Notes: generated from the letters alone by a model not told the origin. Shown: positions 43,001 through 52,804, counted from the first letter of the stretch. The stretch: DNA of 64,000 nt from Caulobacteraceae bacterium (GCA_027487945.1 JAIYCQ010000043.1:88200-152199); one strand, 5' to 3'. A program made the numbers and translations.

Positions 43001-45115
43001 TCAGCCGCCGCCGGGAAGGTATGCGGCGCGCGGATCAGCCGGCGTCGCCAAAGGCGTCCAGGACCCGCGACGGATGTCCGACGACAGGCTCATCGGGGTC
43101 GAACCGCCGTTCAGCCGGGCGCGATAGACCATCATCGTCTCGGTCGTCCGCATCACATAGTTGCGGGTCTCCGAGAACGGGATGCACTCGATGAAGTCGA
43201 GCGGGTCCGTCCCGCCGCCGCGGGGGTCTCCGCAGTCGCTGACCCATTTGGCGGGCCGTCCCGGACCGGCGTTATAGGCCGCCGCGGCCATGATGTAGGA
43301 GCCGTTGAAGGTGCTGATCATGTCGCCGAGGTAGCGTGAGCCCAGGCGCATGTTGAACTCCGGATCGAACAGCCGCTCCAGCGACCAGGACTCGCCGATC
43401 TTGCGGGCGACGCTGGCGCCGGTGGCCGGCATCAGCTGCATCATGCCCCGCGCGCCGACGCCGGATTGGGCCCTCGGGTCGAAGTTGCTTTCCTGCCGGG
43501 AGATGCTGTGGACGAAGGCCGGCTCGGCCGCGCCGTCGACATAGGGCAGGCGCAGCATCGGGTAGCCCCGCTCGGGCAGGTGCATGCCGCGCTGGGCCGC
43601 CGTGCGGACCGCCCGCATGGCGGTGTCCTGGTCCTGGTAGCCGCGCACCATGTCGACCAGCAGCGCGATCTCCGCCGCCGTGGGCAGGGTGTCGTCGATG
43701 TGCAGCACGAAGACCTTGAAGGTGTCCCGGTTGCCGGTCTCGATCAACACGCGGGCCGCCTGGACCAGTTCACGGCCTTCGAAGCGGGCGCGGTCGACGG
43801 GCGTGATGACCGGATCCTTGCCCAGAACCAGCTCCTTCACCCCGGCCTTCTCCGCAGCCAACTGGCCATAGAATGTGGTGATGTGCTGGCCGCCGCGCTG
43901 GTAGAAGGCCTGGGCCGCCGCCGGGTCGCCGAGCGCCTCGGCTGCGCGGCCCTGCCAGTAGAGGGCCCGGCCCTGAGTGATCGGCGAGGTGCCCGCCGCC
44001 GCCAGCCGGGCGAAGTGGTCGGCCGCTGCGCGCGGATTGCGCAGCTTCGAAAGCGCGATCCAGCCGGCGTAGAATTCCGCCTCCGCCGCGTCCGGTCCGA
44101 CGAGGGCCCCGGTGTTGGCCGCTGCCCCGTAGGCGGCGGCGTAGTCGCGGGCCTGCAACGCGTCGACGGTGATCCGCTTGCGGTCAGCGGTCCAGGTCCG
44201 GGCCCCGAGCTCGCTGGTCGGCGCCGCCTTCAGACCTCGCGCCAGCGATCGCAGCTCACTGTCCAGGCCCTTTCGGCGGAAGTAGGACACCTGTTCGTAG
44301 ATGAGCCCCGGATCCTGGCGCTGAACATGGTCCATCTGGGCGACCATGTCGTTGGCGCTGGACCCGCCCGCCCGGTAGGCCAGACGGGCGTCGGCCACCA
44401 GGCGGTAGGAGCCGCCGAGGGTCGCCACATGCTCCTTCGCCGCCGGTCCCTGCGGGCCATACAGCAGCACATCGGCGCGCCGGATGTGATCTTCGTCCGT
44501 CAGGAAGTGGCCGAACCGCGCGCGCATGCTGCGCTGGGGGTCGGCGTCGAACATCTTCTCGCGCCACCACGCCTTGATCAGGTCGCGCGCATCCAGCTCG
44601 CGCTTGACGGCGCGCAGGGCCGAGGCGAGCGCCATGGCGCCTTCCGCCGTCTGGGGCTCGGCGCCGCCGAACCAGGCGATGACCTTGTCCGGCGCCATGC
44701 CGGAGGTTTCGAGCAGTTTCTCCGCGGTCACCTGCCGTTTGGCGCCGCGCGGCCAGCCGTTCAGGTCGCGGCGTGCGGCGTCGGCTTCGAAGAAGCTCAT
44801 CGATTCGGGCGCGCGGTCTGCCAGGGCCCAGAGCGCGATCTTGTGGGCGGTCGGGTCCTGGATCGAGGACATCGCCATACGAATCGACGCCGCCGACGTG
44901 CCCGTCAGGGCGTTGCGCAGATTGGCTGCGTCCGCGTCCGACAGGGGCTGGCGGTAGGCGGGCTGGGGCGTGGACACCAGCTGCGGCGCGCCTCCGGAGA
45001 CCTGCGCCATCGCGGCGCCCCCGAGAATCGCGGCGATGCCCGCGCCGATCAGCAATTTCCGTCCAGTGGCCGTCAAACCTTCGTCTCCTCGTCGATTCAT
45101 CCGCTTGCGGGCCAT
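43001..45115 (-). CDS. Soluble lytic transglycosylase (Slt-type)
   Basis: A 704-residue exported enzyme that cleaves peptidoglycan to 1,6-anhydromuropeptides. A signal or anchor ([19 protein letters not shown]) is followed by a long superhelical alpha domain and the C-terminal catalytic domain: catalytic Glu in [33 protein letters not shown] and [12 protein letters not shown]. The domain order matches E. coli Slt70. The start could be ATG 45115 or 45139; the first is preferred because the signal begins soon after. It is divergent from dapA (86 bases). Confidence 0.93.
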   Translation of the reverse strand: MARKRMNRRGDEGLTATGRKLLIGAGIAAILGGAAMAQVSGGAPQLVSTPQPAYRQPLSDADAANLRNALTGTSAASIRMAMSSIQDPTAHKIALWALADRAPESMSFFEADAARRDLNGWPRGAKRQVTAEKLLETSGMAPDKVIAWFGGAEPQTAEGAMALASALRAVKRELDARDLIKAWWREKMFDADPQRSMRARFGHFLTDEDHIRRADVLLYGPQGPAAKEHVATLGGSYRLVADARLAYRAGGSSANDMVAQMDHVQRQDPGLIYEQVSYFRRKGLDSELRSLARGLKAAPTSELGARTWTADRKRITVDALQARDYAAAYGAAANTGALVGPDAAEAEFYAGWIALSKLRNPRAAADHFARLAAAGTSPITQGRALYWQGRAAEALGDPAAAQAFYQRGGQHITTFYGQLAAEKAGVKELVLGKDPVITPVDRARFEGRELVQAARVLIETGNRDTFKVFVLHIDDTLPTAAEIALLVDMVRGYQDQDTAMRAVRTAAQRGMHLPERGYPMLRLPYVDGAAEPAFVHSISRQESNFDPRAQSGVGARGMMQLMPATGASVARKIGESWSLERLFDPEFNMRLGSRYLGDMISTFNGSYIMAAAAYNAGPGRPAKWVSDCGDPRGGGTDPLDFIECIPFSETRNYVMRTTETMMVYRARLNGGSTPMSLSSDIRRGSWTPLATPADPRAAYLPGGG

Positions 45116-45201
45116 TGCCGAGCCTGCATCGCCGGACATATTGTCCGCGCCCGACACACGGCCGCAATGCAAAGCGGCGACCTCACGGCATTTTGCAAGT
45201 C

Positions 45202-46089
45202 ATGGTCCATCTTCCGTTCCGGGGCGCGATCACCGCCCTCATCACGCCCTTTCGCGACGGCGCTGTCGACGAGGACGCCTTTGTGGCTCTGGTCGAGCGG
45301 CAGATCGCGGCCGGCATTCACGGTCTCGTGCCCGCCGGAACCACCGGTGAGACCTCGACGCTGAGCCATGATGAACACAGGCGTGTGGTCGAATTGTGCG
45401 TGCAGACGGCGCGCGGGCGGGTGCCGGTGATCGCCGGCGCGGGCTCCAACGCCACCAGCGAGGCCATCGATCTCGCCCGCCACGCCAAGGCGGTCGGCGC
45501 CGACGCGGTGCTGGTCGTCGCCCCCTACTACAACCGTCCCAGCCAGGAAGGGCTCTACCGGCACTACGCGGCGATCAACGACGCCGTGCAGATCCCGGTG
45601 ATCACCTACAACGTCCCCGGCCGCACGGTCGCCGACCTGTCCAACGAGACGCTGGAGCGGCTGTCGAAGCTGCCCAACATCGTCGGCATCAAGGACGCCA
45701 CCGGCGACCTGACCCGTATCAGCATCCAGCGCCTGACCTGCGGGCCGGAGTGGGTGCTGCTGTCGGGGGACGACCCCACGGGCCTGGGCTATATCGCCCA
45801 CGGCGGCGCCGGCTGCATCAGCGTCACCTCGAATGTGGCCCCCGAGTCGGTCGCCGCCTTCTACAACGCCGCCCTGGCCCGCGACTGGGACACCGCCCTG
45901 TATCTGCAGGACCGCCTGGTCCGGCTGCACAAGGCGCTGTTCCTGGACGCCTCGCCGTCCCCGACCAAGTTCGCCATGTCCCACATGGGTCTCTGCTCGG
46001 ACGAGGTCCGTCTGCCGATCGCGCCCTGCGCCGAGGCGGTGAAGCCCGCGATCCTTGAGGCCATGCGCGAGGCCGGGGTCATCGACTGA
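45202..46089 (+). CDS. dapA: 4-hydroxy-tetrahydrodipicolinate synthase DapA
   Basis: A 295-residue TIM-barrel aldolase that condenses pyruvate with aspartate semialdehyde, the first committed step to lysine and diaminopimelate. Seen: GTTGETSTL (pyruvate pocket), [18 protein letters not shown], Tyr in VITYNVPGR and Schiff-base Lys in VGIKDATGD. The start ATG 45202 fits the family N-terminus ([12 protein letters not shown]). The stop overlaps the smpB start by one base (TGATGG). Confidence 0.97.
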   Translation: MVHLPFRGAITALITPFRDGAVDEDAFVALVERQIAAGIHGLVPAGTTGETSTLSHDEHRRVVELCVQTARGRVPVIAGAGSNATSEAIDLARHAKAVGADAVLVVAPYYNRPSQEGLYRHYAAINDAVQIPVITYNVPGRTVADLSNETLERLSKLPNIVGIKDATGDLTRISIQRLTCGPEWVLLSGDDPTGLGYIAHGGAGCISVTSNVAPESVAAFYNAALARDWDTALYLQDRLVRLHKALFLDASPSPTKFAMSHMGLCSDEVRLPIAPCAEAVKPAILEAMREAGVID

Positions 46090-46556
46090 TGGCCCAGGCC
46101 GGCAAGCTGATCGCCGAGAACCGCCGCGCCCGCTACGACTACTTCATCGAGGAGGTGGTCGAGGCCGGCATCATGCTGACCGGCACCGAGGTGAAGAGCC
46201 TGCGCAACGGCCGGGCCAACATCGCCGAGTCCTACGCGGCGGTGGAGGGCCAGGCCATCATCCTGGTCAATGCCGACATCCCGCCCTACGCGGGCGGCAA
46301 CCGCTTCAACCATGAGCCGCGCCGCCACCGGAAGCTGCTGCTGCACCGCAAGGAGATCGGCAAGCTGATCGGGGCGGTCCAGCGCGACGGGCGGACCATC
46401 ATCCCGCTGAAGCTGTACTGGAACGAAAAGGGCATCGCCAAGCTCGAGATCGGTCTGGCCAAGGGCAAGAAGACCCACGACAAGCGCGAGGCCACCGCCG
46501 AACGCGACTGGCAGCGCGACAAGGCGCGGCTGATGAAGGGCAACCGGGCGGAGTAG
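46089..46556 (+). CDS. smpB: SsrA-binding protein SmpB
   Basis: A 155-residue OB-fold protein that binds tmRNA for ribosome rescue. Seen: [57 protein letters not shown] and the basic C-terminal tail ending [13 protein letters not shown], which acts in the decoding centre. It directly follows dapA, a common alphaproteobacterial order. No ssrA gene was seen in the window. Confidence 0.98.
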   Translation: MAQAGKLIAENRRARYDYFIEEVVEAGIMLTGTEVKSLRNGRANIAESYAAVEGQAIILVNADIPPYAGGNRFNHEPRRHRKLLLHRKEIGKLIGAVQRDGRTIIPLKLYWNEKGIAKLEIGLAKGKKTHDKREATAERDWQRDKARLMKGNRAE

Positions 46557-46580
46557 CGGCGTCTGCCGCTTCCGCGCCCG

Positions 46581-47216
46581 CTATCGCAGCAGCGCCTTCG
46601 CCCGCAGGAAGATGTCCTCGAACATCGGCGGGGTCAGCCGGCCGGTGTTCGTGTTCAGCCGCGAGCAGTGGTAGCTGTTGATGATGGTGTAGCCGCCGGC
46701 CTCGAACTGCGAGCCGTGGCCCGGCTGGCCGAGCGACGCCTTCAGCCCCATGGCCCGTAGCACGCTGCGCCGCGAGACATCGCCCAGGGTGACAATGACC
46801 TTCAAGCGCGTCAGTTCGGCCAGCTTGTTGGCGAAGAAGGGGCTGCAGGTTTTCTCCTCGGACGTCTCGGGCTTGTTCAACGGCGGGGCGCAACGAACGA
46901 CGTTGGTGATCATCGCGTCGACGAGCTTCAGGTCGTCCCTGCCGTCGGGGTCGTAGGTCCCGGTGGCGAAACCCGTCTTTCTCAGCGTGTCGTAGAGCAG
47001 CCAGCCGGCGTGATCGCCGGTGAACGGGCGTCCCGTGCGGTTGGCGCCGGTGCGGCCGGGCGCCAGGCCCGCGATCAGCAGCCGCGCGTCCGGATCGCCG
47101 AACGACGGGGCGGGGCCGTTCCACCAGTCCGGGTTCTGGCGGCGGTTCTCCATCCGGTACTCGACCAGCCGCGGGCAGAGCGGGCAGTCGCGCGGGGGCT
47201 CGGACGCGGTGCTCAT
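46581..47216 (-). CDS. Uracil-DNA glycosylase, family 5 (UdgB-like)
   Basis: A 211-residue DNA repair enzyme. Four cysteines for the Fe-S cluster are visible: CPLC near residue 11 and CAPP plus CSPF in the middle. The active-site motif is GLAPGRTGANRTGRPFTGD, where family 5 lacks the polar residue of families 1 and 4, and the second motif is HCSRLNTNTGRLT. It removes uracil, and in some members hypoxanthine, from DNA. It is 21 bases downstream of the NYN-domain gene on the same strand. Confidence 0.92.
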   Translation of the reverse strand: MSTASEPPRDCPLCPRLVEYRMENRRQNPDWWNGPAPSFGDPDARLLIAGLAPGRTGANRTGRPFTGDHAGWLLYDTLRKTGFATGTYDPDGRDDLKLVDAMITNVVRCAPPLNKPETSEEKTCSPFFANKLAELTRLKVIVTLGDVSRRSVLRAMGLKASLGQPGHGSQFEAGGYTIINSYHCSRLNTNTGRLTPPMFEDIFLRAKALLR

Positions 47217-47237
47217 GCCCGGCCCCCGGATACAGGA

Positions 47238-47837
47238 TCAGACCTCATCATCGGCCTCGATCTCCGCGCGGCTGCGGCTGTCGGCCGGGCGGGGCTGATG
47301 GATCCGTTGCGGGCGGCCGATGATGGGGCCGAGGTCGGCGAGGTCGACGAAGCTGTCGCACTGGCGGCGCAGGTCGTCGCTGGCCATCGGCGGCTGCGAC
47401 TTGACGGTGGAGACCACGGTGACCCGCGCGCCCAGTCGCTGCACCGCCGCCACGGCCGCCCGGAAGTCGCCGTCGCCGGAGAACAGCACGATGTGGTCGG
47501 CCTTGCCGGCCATCTCCATCATGCCCACGGCGATCTCGACATCCATGTCGCCGCGCCAGCGCTTGCGGCCCGTGGCGTCGGTGTACTCCTTCGCCGGTTT
47601 GGTCACCACCGCGAAGCCGTTGTAGTCCAGCCAGTCGACGAGCGGCCGGATCGGTGAAAAGTCGTCGCCGCTGTCGGCCAGCGCCGTGTAATAGTAGGCG
47701 CGGATCAGCACCCCGCGCTTGCTGAACTCGTCGAGCAGCTTGCGATAGTCGATGTCGAAGCCCAGGGCCCGGGCCTGGGCGTAGAGGTTGGCGCCGTCAA
47801 TGAACAGCGCCAGTCGGTCTGTCGGGTAAAAGCTCAA
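47238..47837 (-). CDS. NYN-domain (LabA/DUF88-type) protein
   Basis: A 199-residue protein with a PIN-like NYN fold. Acidic catalytic-type residues are in LALFIDGANLY, DMDVEIAVGMME and IVLFSGDGDFRAAV. Members are putative RNases. I chose TTG 47837 (SFYPTDRL follows) because AAGGA sits 9 bases upstream and related proteins start at this point; a TTG at 47867 would overlap folK. The C-terminal 30 residues are basic then acidic and probably disordered. Confidence 0.9.
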   Translation of the reverse strand: MSFYPTDRLALFIDGANLYAQARALGFDIDYRKLLDEFSKRGVLIRAYYYTALADSGDDFSPIRPLVDWLDYNGFAVVTKPAKEYTDATGRKRWRGDMDVEIAVGMMEMAGKADHIVLFSGDGDFRAAVAAVQRLGARVTVVSTVKSQPPMASDDLRRQCDSFVDLADLGPIIGRPQRIHQPRPADSRSRAEIEADDEV

Positions 47838-47849
47838 GATATCAAATCC

Positions 47850-48368
47850 TTGATCGAAAATTCTCAAATCAATCCAGACGAATCCGCCGTCGTCGCCCTT
47901 GGCAGCAGCCTAGCGGGGGGCCACGAGTCCCGCGAGGCCCTGCTGGAGGCGGCGCTGCGCCGTTTCGCCGACCTCGGCCTGACCGTGCTGGCCCGCTCGG
48001 GCTGGTGGGAGTCGGCGGCCTGGCCCGATCCGTCGGCCCCCGCATACCTGAACGGCGTGGCCCTGGTGGCCCCGGACCTGCCGCCGGAGGAGATGCTCGC
48101 CGCCCTGCACGCCCTCGAGCGCGCCTTCGGTCGGGCGAGGGGAGAGCCCAACGCCCCCCGCACCCTCGACCTCGACCTGATCGCCCACGGCCGGCTGGTG
48201 CTCGACGGGCCGGGCCTGGTGCTGCCGCACCCAAGGGCCCACCAGCGAAGGTTCGTCATGGGCCCTCTGGCGGCGATCGCGCCGGCGTGGCGGCATCCGG
48301 TCTACGGGGGCACGGCGAAGATGATGGCGGCCGGGGCGACGGTGGGGCGGGACGCGGCGCCGATTTAG
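47850..48368 (+). CDS. folK: Hydroxymethyldihydropterin pyrophosphokinase FolK
   Basis: A 172-residue folate enzyme transferring pyrophosphate from ATP to 6-hydroxymethyl-7,8-dihydropterin. Seen: VVALGSSLAGG (N-terminal strand), YLNGVALV, RARGEPNAPRTLDLDLIAHGRLVLDGPGLVLPHPRAHQRRFVMGPL with the Mg/ATP-binding DLDLI. The only available start is TTG 47850; no good ribosome site is seen. It is divergent from the NYN gene, with 12 bases between their TTG starts. Confidence 0.94.
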   Translation: MIENSQINPDESAVVALGSSLAGGHESREALLEAALRRFADLGLTVLARSGWWESAAWPDPSAPAYLNGVALVAPDLPPEEMLAALHALERAFGRARGEPNAPRTLDLDLIAHGRLVLDGPGLVLPHPRAHQRRFVMGPLAAIAPAWRHPVYGGTAKMMAAGATVGRDAAPI

Positions 48369-48461
48369 CCCGCGACATCCCCCCCGCGCCCTTGCGGCGT
48401 TGCACAATGGGGCGCAAAACTCTATGTAAGCCGGCTCCCACGACAGCCACCCGAGAGATTC

Positions 48462-48821
48462 ATGGCCCGCGTCACCGTCGAAGACTGCGTCGAGAAGGTT
48501 CCCAACCGGTTCGGCCTCGTGCTGCTGGCCTCGCATCGCGCCCGCGCCATCTCGGCCGGCGCGGCGCTGCTCGTCGACCGTGACAACGACAAGAACCCCG
48601 TCGTCGCCCTGCGCGAAATCGCCGACGACGTGGTCGACAACGACGGCCTCAAGGAAGGCCTGATCGCCACGCTGCAACGCGTCGACGAGCGGACCGAGGC
48701 CGAGGAAGAGGCGGAAACCGTCGCCCTGCTGTCCGATCCCACCCACATGCAGATGAGCGAACAGGAACTGATCCGCGCCCTGCAGAGCGACCGCGATGGC
48801 GGTCAGGAGGAGCGGTACTGA
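48462..48821 (+). CDS. rpoZ: RNA polymerase omega subunit RpoZ
   Basis: A 119-residue omega subunit that helps beta' folding and, in proteobacteria, forms part of a ppGpp site. Seen: [34 protein letters not shown] N-terminus ([12 protein letters not shown], then [15 protein letters not shown]) and [10 protein letters not shown]. The acidic C-terminal half is typical of alphaproteobacteria. It is directly upstream of rsh, the ppGpp synthetase/hydrolase gene, and AGGAGGAG lies in its last codons. Confidence 0.97.
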   Translation: MARVTVEDCVEKVPNRFGLVLLASHRARAISAGAALLVDRDNDKNPVVALREIADDVVDNDGLKEGLIATLQRVDERTEAEEEAETVALLSDPTHMQMSEQELIRALQSDRDGGQEERY

Positions 48822-48937
48822 GTCCGGAAGGATCAGAACCCCTCACGATCGAGGCGGCCGAGGCCGCCCCTCCCATTGACGCGCCTCAAGAGGCGGCGCC
48901 GCGCCCGACCGGGGCGACGGCCGCCGCCCGGGCCGCC

Positions 48938-51115
48938 GTGCGTCCGCGCTTCCTGCGCCAGTATGAACTGATCGAGCGTGTCCGGGCCTATGACCCGACC
49001 GCTGACGAGGCGCTGCTCAACCGCGCCTATGTCTACGCCGTGCGGATGCACGGTTCCCAGACCCGGGCCAGCGGCGATCCCTATTTCGCCCACCCGATCG
49101 AGGTGGCGGGCATCCTGACCGAGTACCGGCTGGACACCGCCTCCATCGTTACCGCCCTGCTGCACGACGTCATCGAGGACACCACCGCCACAGGGGCGGA
49201 CATCGCTGAGCTGTTCGGCGAGGAGGTGGCTGAGCTGGTCGAGGGCGTGACCAAGCTCTCCAAGCTGGAGCTGACCGCCGAGCACACCCGCCAGGCCGAG
49301 AACCTGCGCAAGTTCATCCTGGCCATCTCCAAGGACGTGCGGGTCCTGATGGTCAAGCTGGCGGACCGTCTGCACAACATGCGGACGCTGAACTTCATCT
49401 CCAAGCCGGCCAAGCGCGAGCGCATCGCCCGCGAGACCCTCGACATCTACGCCCCGCTCGCCCGCAACATCGGCTGTCACCGCATCTGCACCGAGCTGGA
49501 GGAGCTGGCGTTCGAGCACCTGAACCCGGTCGCCCGCAACGCCATCATGCGCCGGCTCGAGGCCATGCGTACCGACCAGGGGCGGGCCGTGGATCAGGTC
49601 AGCGGCGAGATCACCCGCCTGCTCGACAAGGACGCCATACCCGCCCGGGTGTTCGGCCGCGAGAAGCATCCGTTCTCGATCTGGCGGAAGCTGCAGCGCA
49701 AGTCGATCGGCTTCTCCCAGATGAGCGACATCTACGCCTTCCGCGTGATCGTCGACACCGAGGAGGACTGCTACCGGGCGCTCGGCCTGATCCACCGCAA
49801 CTGGCCGTGCATCCCCGAGCGGTTCAAGGACTTCATCTCGACGCCCAAGCGCAACAACTACCGCTCGCTGCACACCACGGTGGTCGGGCCCAAGGGCATG
49901 CGCATCGAGATGCAGATCCGCACCGAGGTCATGGACCGGGTGGCCGAGGATGGCGTGGCGGCGCACTGGCGCTACAAGAATTCCTCCTACGGCTTCGACC
50001 GTGAGGCCATGGAGGCGGAGGGCGGTCGCGACCCGCTGGCCAACCTGCGGCAGCTGGTCCAGGTGCTCGAGCACGGCGGCGACGCCGAGGATCTGGTCGA
50101 ACATGCCAAGCTCGAGATGTTCCTCGACCAGGTGTTCGTGTTCACCCCCAAGGGCAGGCTGGTCAGCCTGCCGCGCGGCGCCATGCCGCTGGACTTCGCC
50201 TACGGCGTCCACACCAACGTCGGCGATACGACGGTCGGGGCGAAAATCAACGGCGAACTCAAGCCCTTGCGGACGCAACTTCAGAACGGCGACGTGGTGG
50301 AAATCGTGCGTGGGCCCAAGCCTGCCGTGCCGCCCGACTGGCGCTCGCTGGCGGTGACCGGCCGGGCCCGGTCGGCCATCCGGCGTCACATCCGCCAGAC
50401 CGAGAAGGAAGAGTATCTGCGCCTCGGCGTCTCGGCGATGGACCAGGCCTTCGCCCGGGTCGGCAAGACCCGGACGGGCGTGTCGCTGCGCCCGGCGGTC
50501 GACCGCTTCGCCGTGGCCAGCGAGGATGAGCTGTTCGACGCCATCGGTCGCGGCCGCATCATGCCGGCCGACCTGCTCGAGGCCCTCTTCCCCGGCCTGA
50601 AGGACTCCGACATGGCCGCCGTGCTGGGCCGTCGGAAGATCGAGAGCGGCAAGGAGGCGCGCCAGTACGTGCGCGGCACCGGCATCCCGGCCGGCGCGTC
50701 CATCCAGTTCGCCACCTGCTGCAACCCGGTTCCGGGCGACCGCATTGTCGGGATCGTCGCCGACGAGAAGGCGCTGGACGTCCACGCCATCGACTGCCCG
50801 ACCCTGGAACAGTACGACGAACGCCAGGACCTGTGGCGCGACCTGCACTGGTCCCCCGAGGCCGAACGCAACACCATGGCCCGGACCCGCCTGCGCGCCA
50901 CGATCCGTAACGCGCCCGGCGTGCTGGGCGAGGCCTGCGTCGCCATCGGCGAGGCGGGCGGCAACATCTTCAATCTGCGTATGCACCACCGGCAGGACGA
51001 CTATTTCGATGTCGACTTCGACGTCGACGTCCGCCACGCCCGCCACGCCACCAACATCGTCGCCGCCTTGCGCGCCAACCCGATGATCGAGACCGTCGAG
51101 CGGGCGAGGGGGTAG
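48938..51115 (+). CDS. rsh: Bifunctional (p)ppGpp synthetase/hydrolase (RelA/SpoT homologue)
   Basis: A 725-residue (from GTG 48938) RSH enzyme that makes and degrades the stringent alarmone. Domain order: HD hydrolase (AHPIEVAGIL, then LLHDVIEDT), synthetase (RVFGREKHPFSIWRKLQRK, FRVIVDTEEDCYRALG, then RSLHTTVVGP), TGS (VFVFTPKGRLVSLPRGA), zinc-finger-like segment with CCNPVPGD, and ACT (TIRNAPGVLGEACVAIGEAGGNIFNL). The GTG lacks a ribosome site, whereas CTG 48818 overlaps the rpoZ stop and follows AGGAGGAG by 5 bases. The protein may therefore start 40 residues earlier. Confidence 0.96.
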   Translation: MRPRFLRQYELIERVRAYDPTADEALLNRAYVYAVRMHGSQTRASGDPYFAHPIEVAGILTEYRLDTASIVTALLHDVIEDTTATGADIAELFGEEVAELVEGVTKLSKLELTAEHTRQAENLRKFILAISKDVRVLMVKLADRLHNMRTLNFISKPAKRERIARETLDIYAPLARNIGCHRICTELEELAFEHLNPVARNAIMRRLEAMRTDQGRAVDQVSGEITRLLDKDAIPARVFGREKHPFSIWRKLQRKSIGFSQMSDIYAFRVIVDTEEDCYRALGLIHRNWPCIPERFKDFISTPKRNNYRSLHTTVVGPKGMRIEMQIRTEVMDRVAEDGVAAHWRYKNSSYGFDREAMEAEGGRDPLANLRQLVQVLEHGGDAEDLVEHAKLEMFLDQVFVFTPKGRLVSLPRGAMPLDFAYGVHTNVGDTTVGAKINGELKPLRTQLQNGDVVEIVRGPKPAVPPDWRSLAVTGRARSAIRRHIRQTEKEEYLRLGVSAMDQAFARVGKTRTGVSLRPAVDRFAVASEDELFDAIGRGRIMPADLLEALFPGLKDSDMAAVLGRRKIESGKEARQYVRGTGIPAGASIQFATCCNPVPGDRIVGIVADEKALDVHAIDCPTLEQYDERQDLWRDLHWSPEAERNTMARTRLRATIRNAPGVLGEACVAIGEAGGNIFNLRMHHRQDDYFDVDFDVDVRHARHATNIVAALRANPMIETVERARG

Positions 51116-51142
51116 GGGCCTGGGGGCCGGCAACCTCGAGCT

Positions 51143-51271
51143 CCGTCATGGCCCGACTTGTTCGGGCCAGCCATGCCTGGTGAGCCGGACGAGTGCAGCG
51201 CCGCGGCCCTGACTCGAAGAACCACGGTCGTCCGTGCTCATGGGTGGCCCGAGCAAGTCGGGCCATGACGG
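51143..51271. repeat. Intergenic inverted-repeat element (family B)
   Basis: Two 27-base arms, 51143-51169 and 51245-51271, are reverse complements at 26 of 27 positions (CCGTCATGGCCCGACTTG at the left end). The 75 bases between carry no ORF of note. It fills the gap between rsh and the NUDIX gene (51116-51285) and is the kind of MITE or REP unit seen in Caulobacterales genomes. It may also terminate both convergent transcripts. Confidence 0.75.
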
Positions 51272-51285
51272 GGACGAGGGAATGG

Positions 51286-51699
51286 TCAGCGCCAGCCCTT
51301 CAGGGCCTGCACCGCCGCCAGTGTCGCCCGCGTGACCCGTTCGGGCAGCGAATCCAGCGCGAACCAGCCGCAGCCGCCCAGCTTGTCCGGCTCCAGCACC
51401 ACCGGCTCGCCGACGCCGTCCTCGACCAGATAGACCGGCGCGGTCCAGTGCCTGCCGTCGCCGGCGTCGATGGTGTCGGCCATACAGAGCAGGGCGCCGG
51501 GCGTGATGGTCAGGCCCAGCTCCTCGGCGATCTCGCGGGCGCAGGCGGCGCGGATCGGCTCGCCCCAGTCGACCTTGCCGCCTGGCAGGCCCCAGCAGCC
51601 CGCCTCGGGTTCACGCAGCCGCAACACCAGCAGCAGCCTGCCGTCGCGCAGGATGGCGGCGCCGACGCCGACGCCGGGCGGGGGAGGGACTGGGGTCAT
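51286..51699 (-). CDS. NUDIX hydrolase
   Basis: A 137-residue enzyme with an intact Nudix box GGKVDWGEPIRAACAREIAEELGL-type motif (pattern Gx5Ex7REUxEExGU; REIAEELGL holds the catalytic glutamates). N-terminal strand GVGVGAAILRDGRLLLVLR and PEAGCWGLPGG are typical of small ADP-ribose or (d)NTP pyrophosphatases. Substrate not inferable. It converges on rsh and is divergent from era. Confidence 0.92.
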   Translation of the reverse strand: MTPVPPPPGVGVGAAILRDGRLLLVLRLREPEAGCWGLPGGKVDWGEPIRAACAREIAEELGLTITPGALLCMADTIDAGDGRHWTAPVYLVEDGVGEPVVLEPDKLGGCGWFALDSLPERVTRATLAAVQALKGWR

Positions 51700-51799
51700 C
51701 GCCCACTGCTAGCCGCTCGGCCCCCGTCCGTCATCCCCGGCGGGGCGCGGAGCATCTTGTTCCGGCGCCGCGCGTCAACCTGTGCTAAAGGCGCGCGCA

Positions 51800-52747
51800 A
51801 TGACCGAAACCACACCCACCCGCGCGGGCTTCGCCGCCATCATCGGCGCCCCCAACGCCGGCAAGTCGACCCTGACCAACCGCCTCGTCGGCGCCAAGGT
51901 CTCGATTGTCACCCAGAAGGTCCAGACGACGCGCTTTCCTGTGCGCGGCGTGGCCATGCATGACAGCGCCCAGATCGTGCTCGTCGACACGCCCGGCATT
52001 TTCAAGCCGCGCCGCCGGCTGGACCGCGCCATGGTGCGGTCGGCCTGGGCCGGCGCCGAGGACGCCGAGGCGGTCGTGCATCTGGTCGATGTCCAGGCCG
52101 AGCTGTCTGTGCAGGACGGCACGGCCAAGGGCGCCGACAAGAAGGCCATCGAGGACGTCCGCTCCATCGTCCACGGCCTGAAGGGCGCCAGCCGCAAGGC
52201 CATCCTGGCCCTGAACAAGATCGACGGCGTCAAGCGCGAGCGGATGCTGGCCGTGGCCAAGGAGTTGTTCGACACCGGCGTCTACGACGAGGTGTTCATG
52301 ATCTCGGCCGCCACCGGCGCCGGGGTCGATGACCTGAAGACCCGGCTCGCCGCCATGATGCCGGAGGGGCCCTGGCTCTATCCGGAAGACCAGACCGCCG
52401 ACCTGCCGGTGCGCCTGCTGGCCGCCGAAATCACGCGCGAAAAGCTCTACCTGCGCGTCCACGAGGAACTGCCCTACGCCGCCAGCGTCGAGACCCACGC
52501 CTTCGAGGAGCGCGCCGACGGCTCGCTGCGCATCGAACAGACCGTACTGGTCGAGCGTGAGGGCCAGCGCGCCATCATCATCGGCGCCAACGGCCAGACC
52601 CTGAAATGGATCGGCTCCGCCGCCCGCGAGGAGCTGACGGACCTGCTCGAGCGCAAGGTTCACCTGTTCCTGCACGTGAAGGTCCGCGAGACCTGGGCCG
52701 AGGAGCGCGGCACCTACGAAGGCATGGGCCTGGACTACGACGTCTAG
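51800..52747 (+). CDS. era: GTPase Era
   Basis: A 315-residue GTPase for 16S rRNA maturation and 30S assembly. G1 GAPNAGKST, G3 DTPG, G4 NKID and G5-like SAATG are visible, followed by the KH domain (REKLYLRVHEELPYAASVET, IIIGANGQTLKWIGSAAREEL). ATG 51800 gives the typical start TETTPTRAGFAAIIGAPN. The gene ends at the palindromic repeat at 52755. Normally coupled with rnc, which is not adjacent here. Confidence 0.97.
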   Translation: MTETTPTRAGFAAIIGAPNAGKSTLTNRLVGAKVSIVTQKVQTTRFPVRGVAMHDSAQIVLVDTPGIFKPRRRLDRAMVRSAWAGAEDAEAVVHLVDVQAELSVQDGTAKGADKKAIEDVRSIVHGLKGASRKAILALNKIDGVKRERMLAVAKELFDTGVYDEVFMISAATGAGVDDLKTRLAAMMPEGPWLYPEDQTADLPVRLLAAEITREKLYLRVHEELPYAASVETHAFEERADGSLRIEQTVLVEREGQRAIIIGANGQTLKWIGSAAREELTDLLERKVHLFLHVKVRETWAEERGTYEGMGLDYDV

Positions 52748-52754
52748 GGTTGTG

Positions 52755-52804
52755 TCGGGGACAGTTTAAGGTGTCCATGCAGGGACGCCTTAAACTGTTC
52801 CCGA
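52755..52804. repeat. Palindromic REP-like element between era and the next gene
   Basis: The arms 52755-52776 (TCGGGGACAGTTTAAGGTGT start) and 52782-52804 are inverted repeats with two mismatches and a 5-base loop. It begins 8 bases after the era stop and could form a stable hairpin, so it may act as a terminator. The GGGGACAGTTTAAGG core looks like a mobile REP-type unit. Confidence 0.7.

Noticed and set aside
48833..51133. A 766-codon open frame antisense to rsh
   Set aside because: Composition is His/Gly/Val-rich shadow sequence with no motif; rsh on the other strand is certain.
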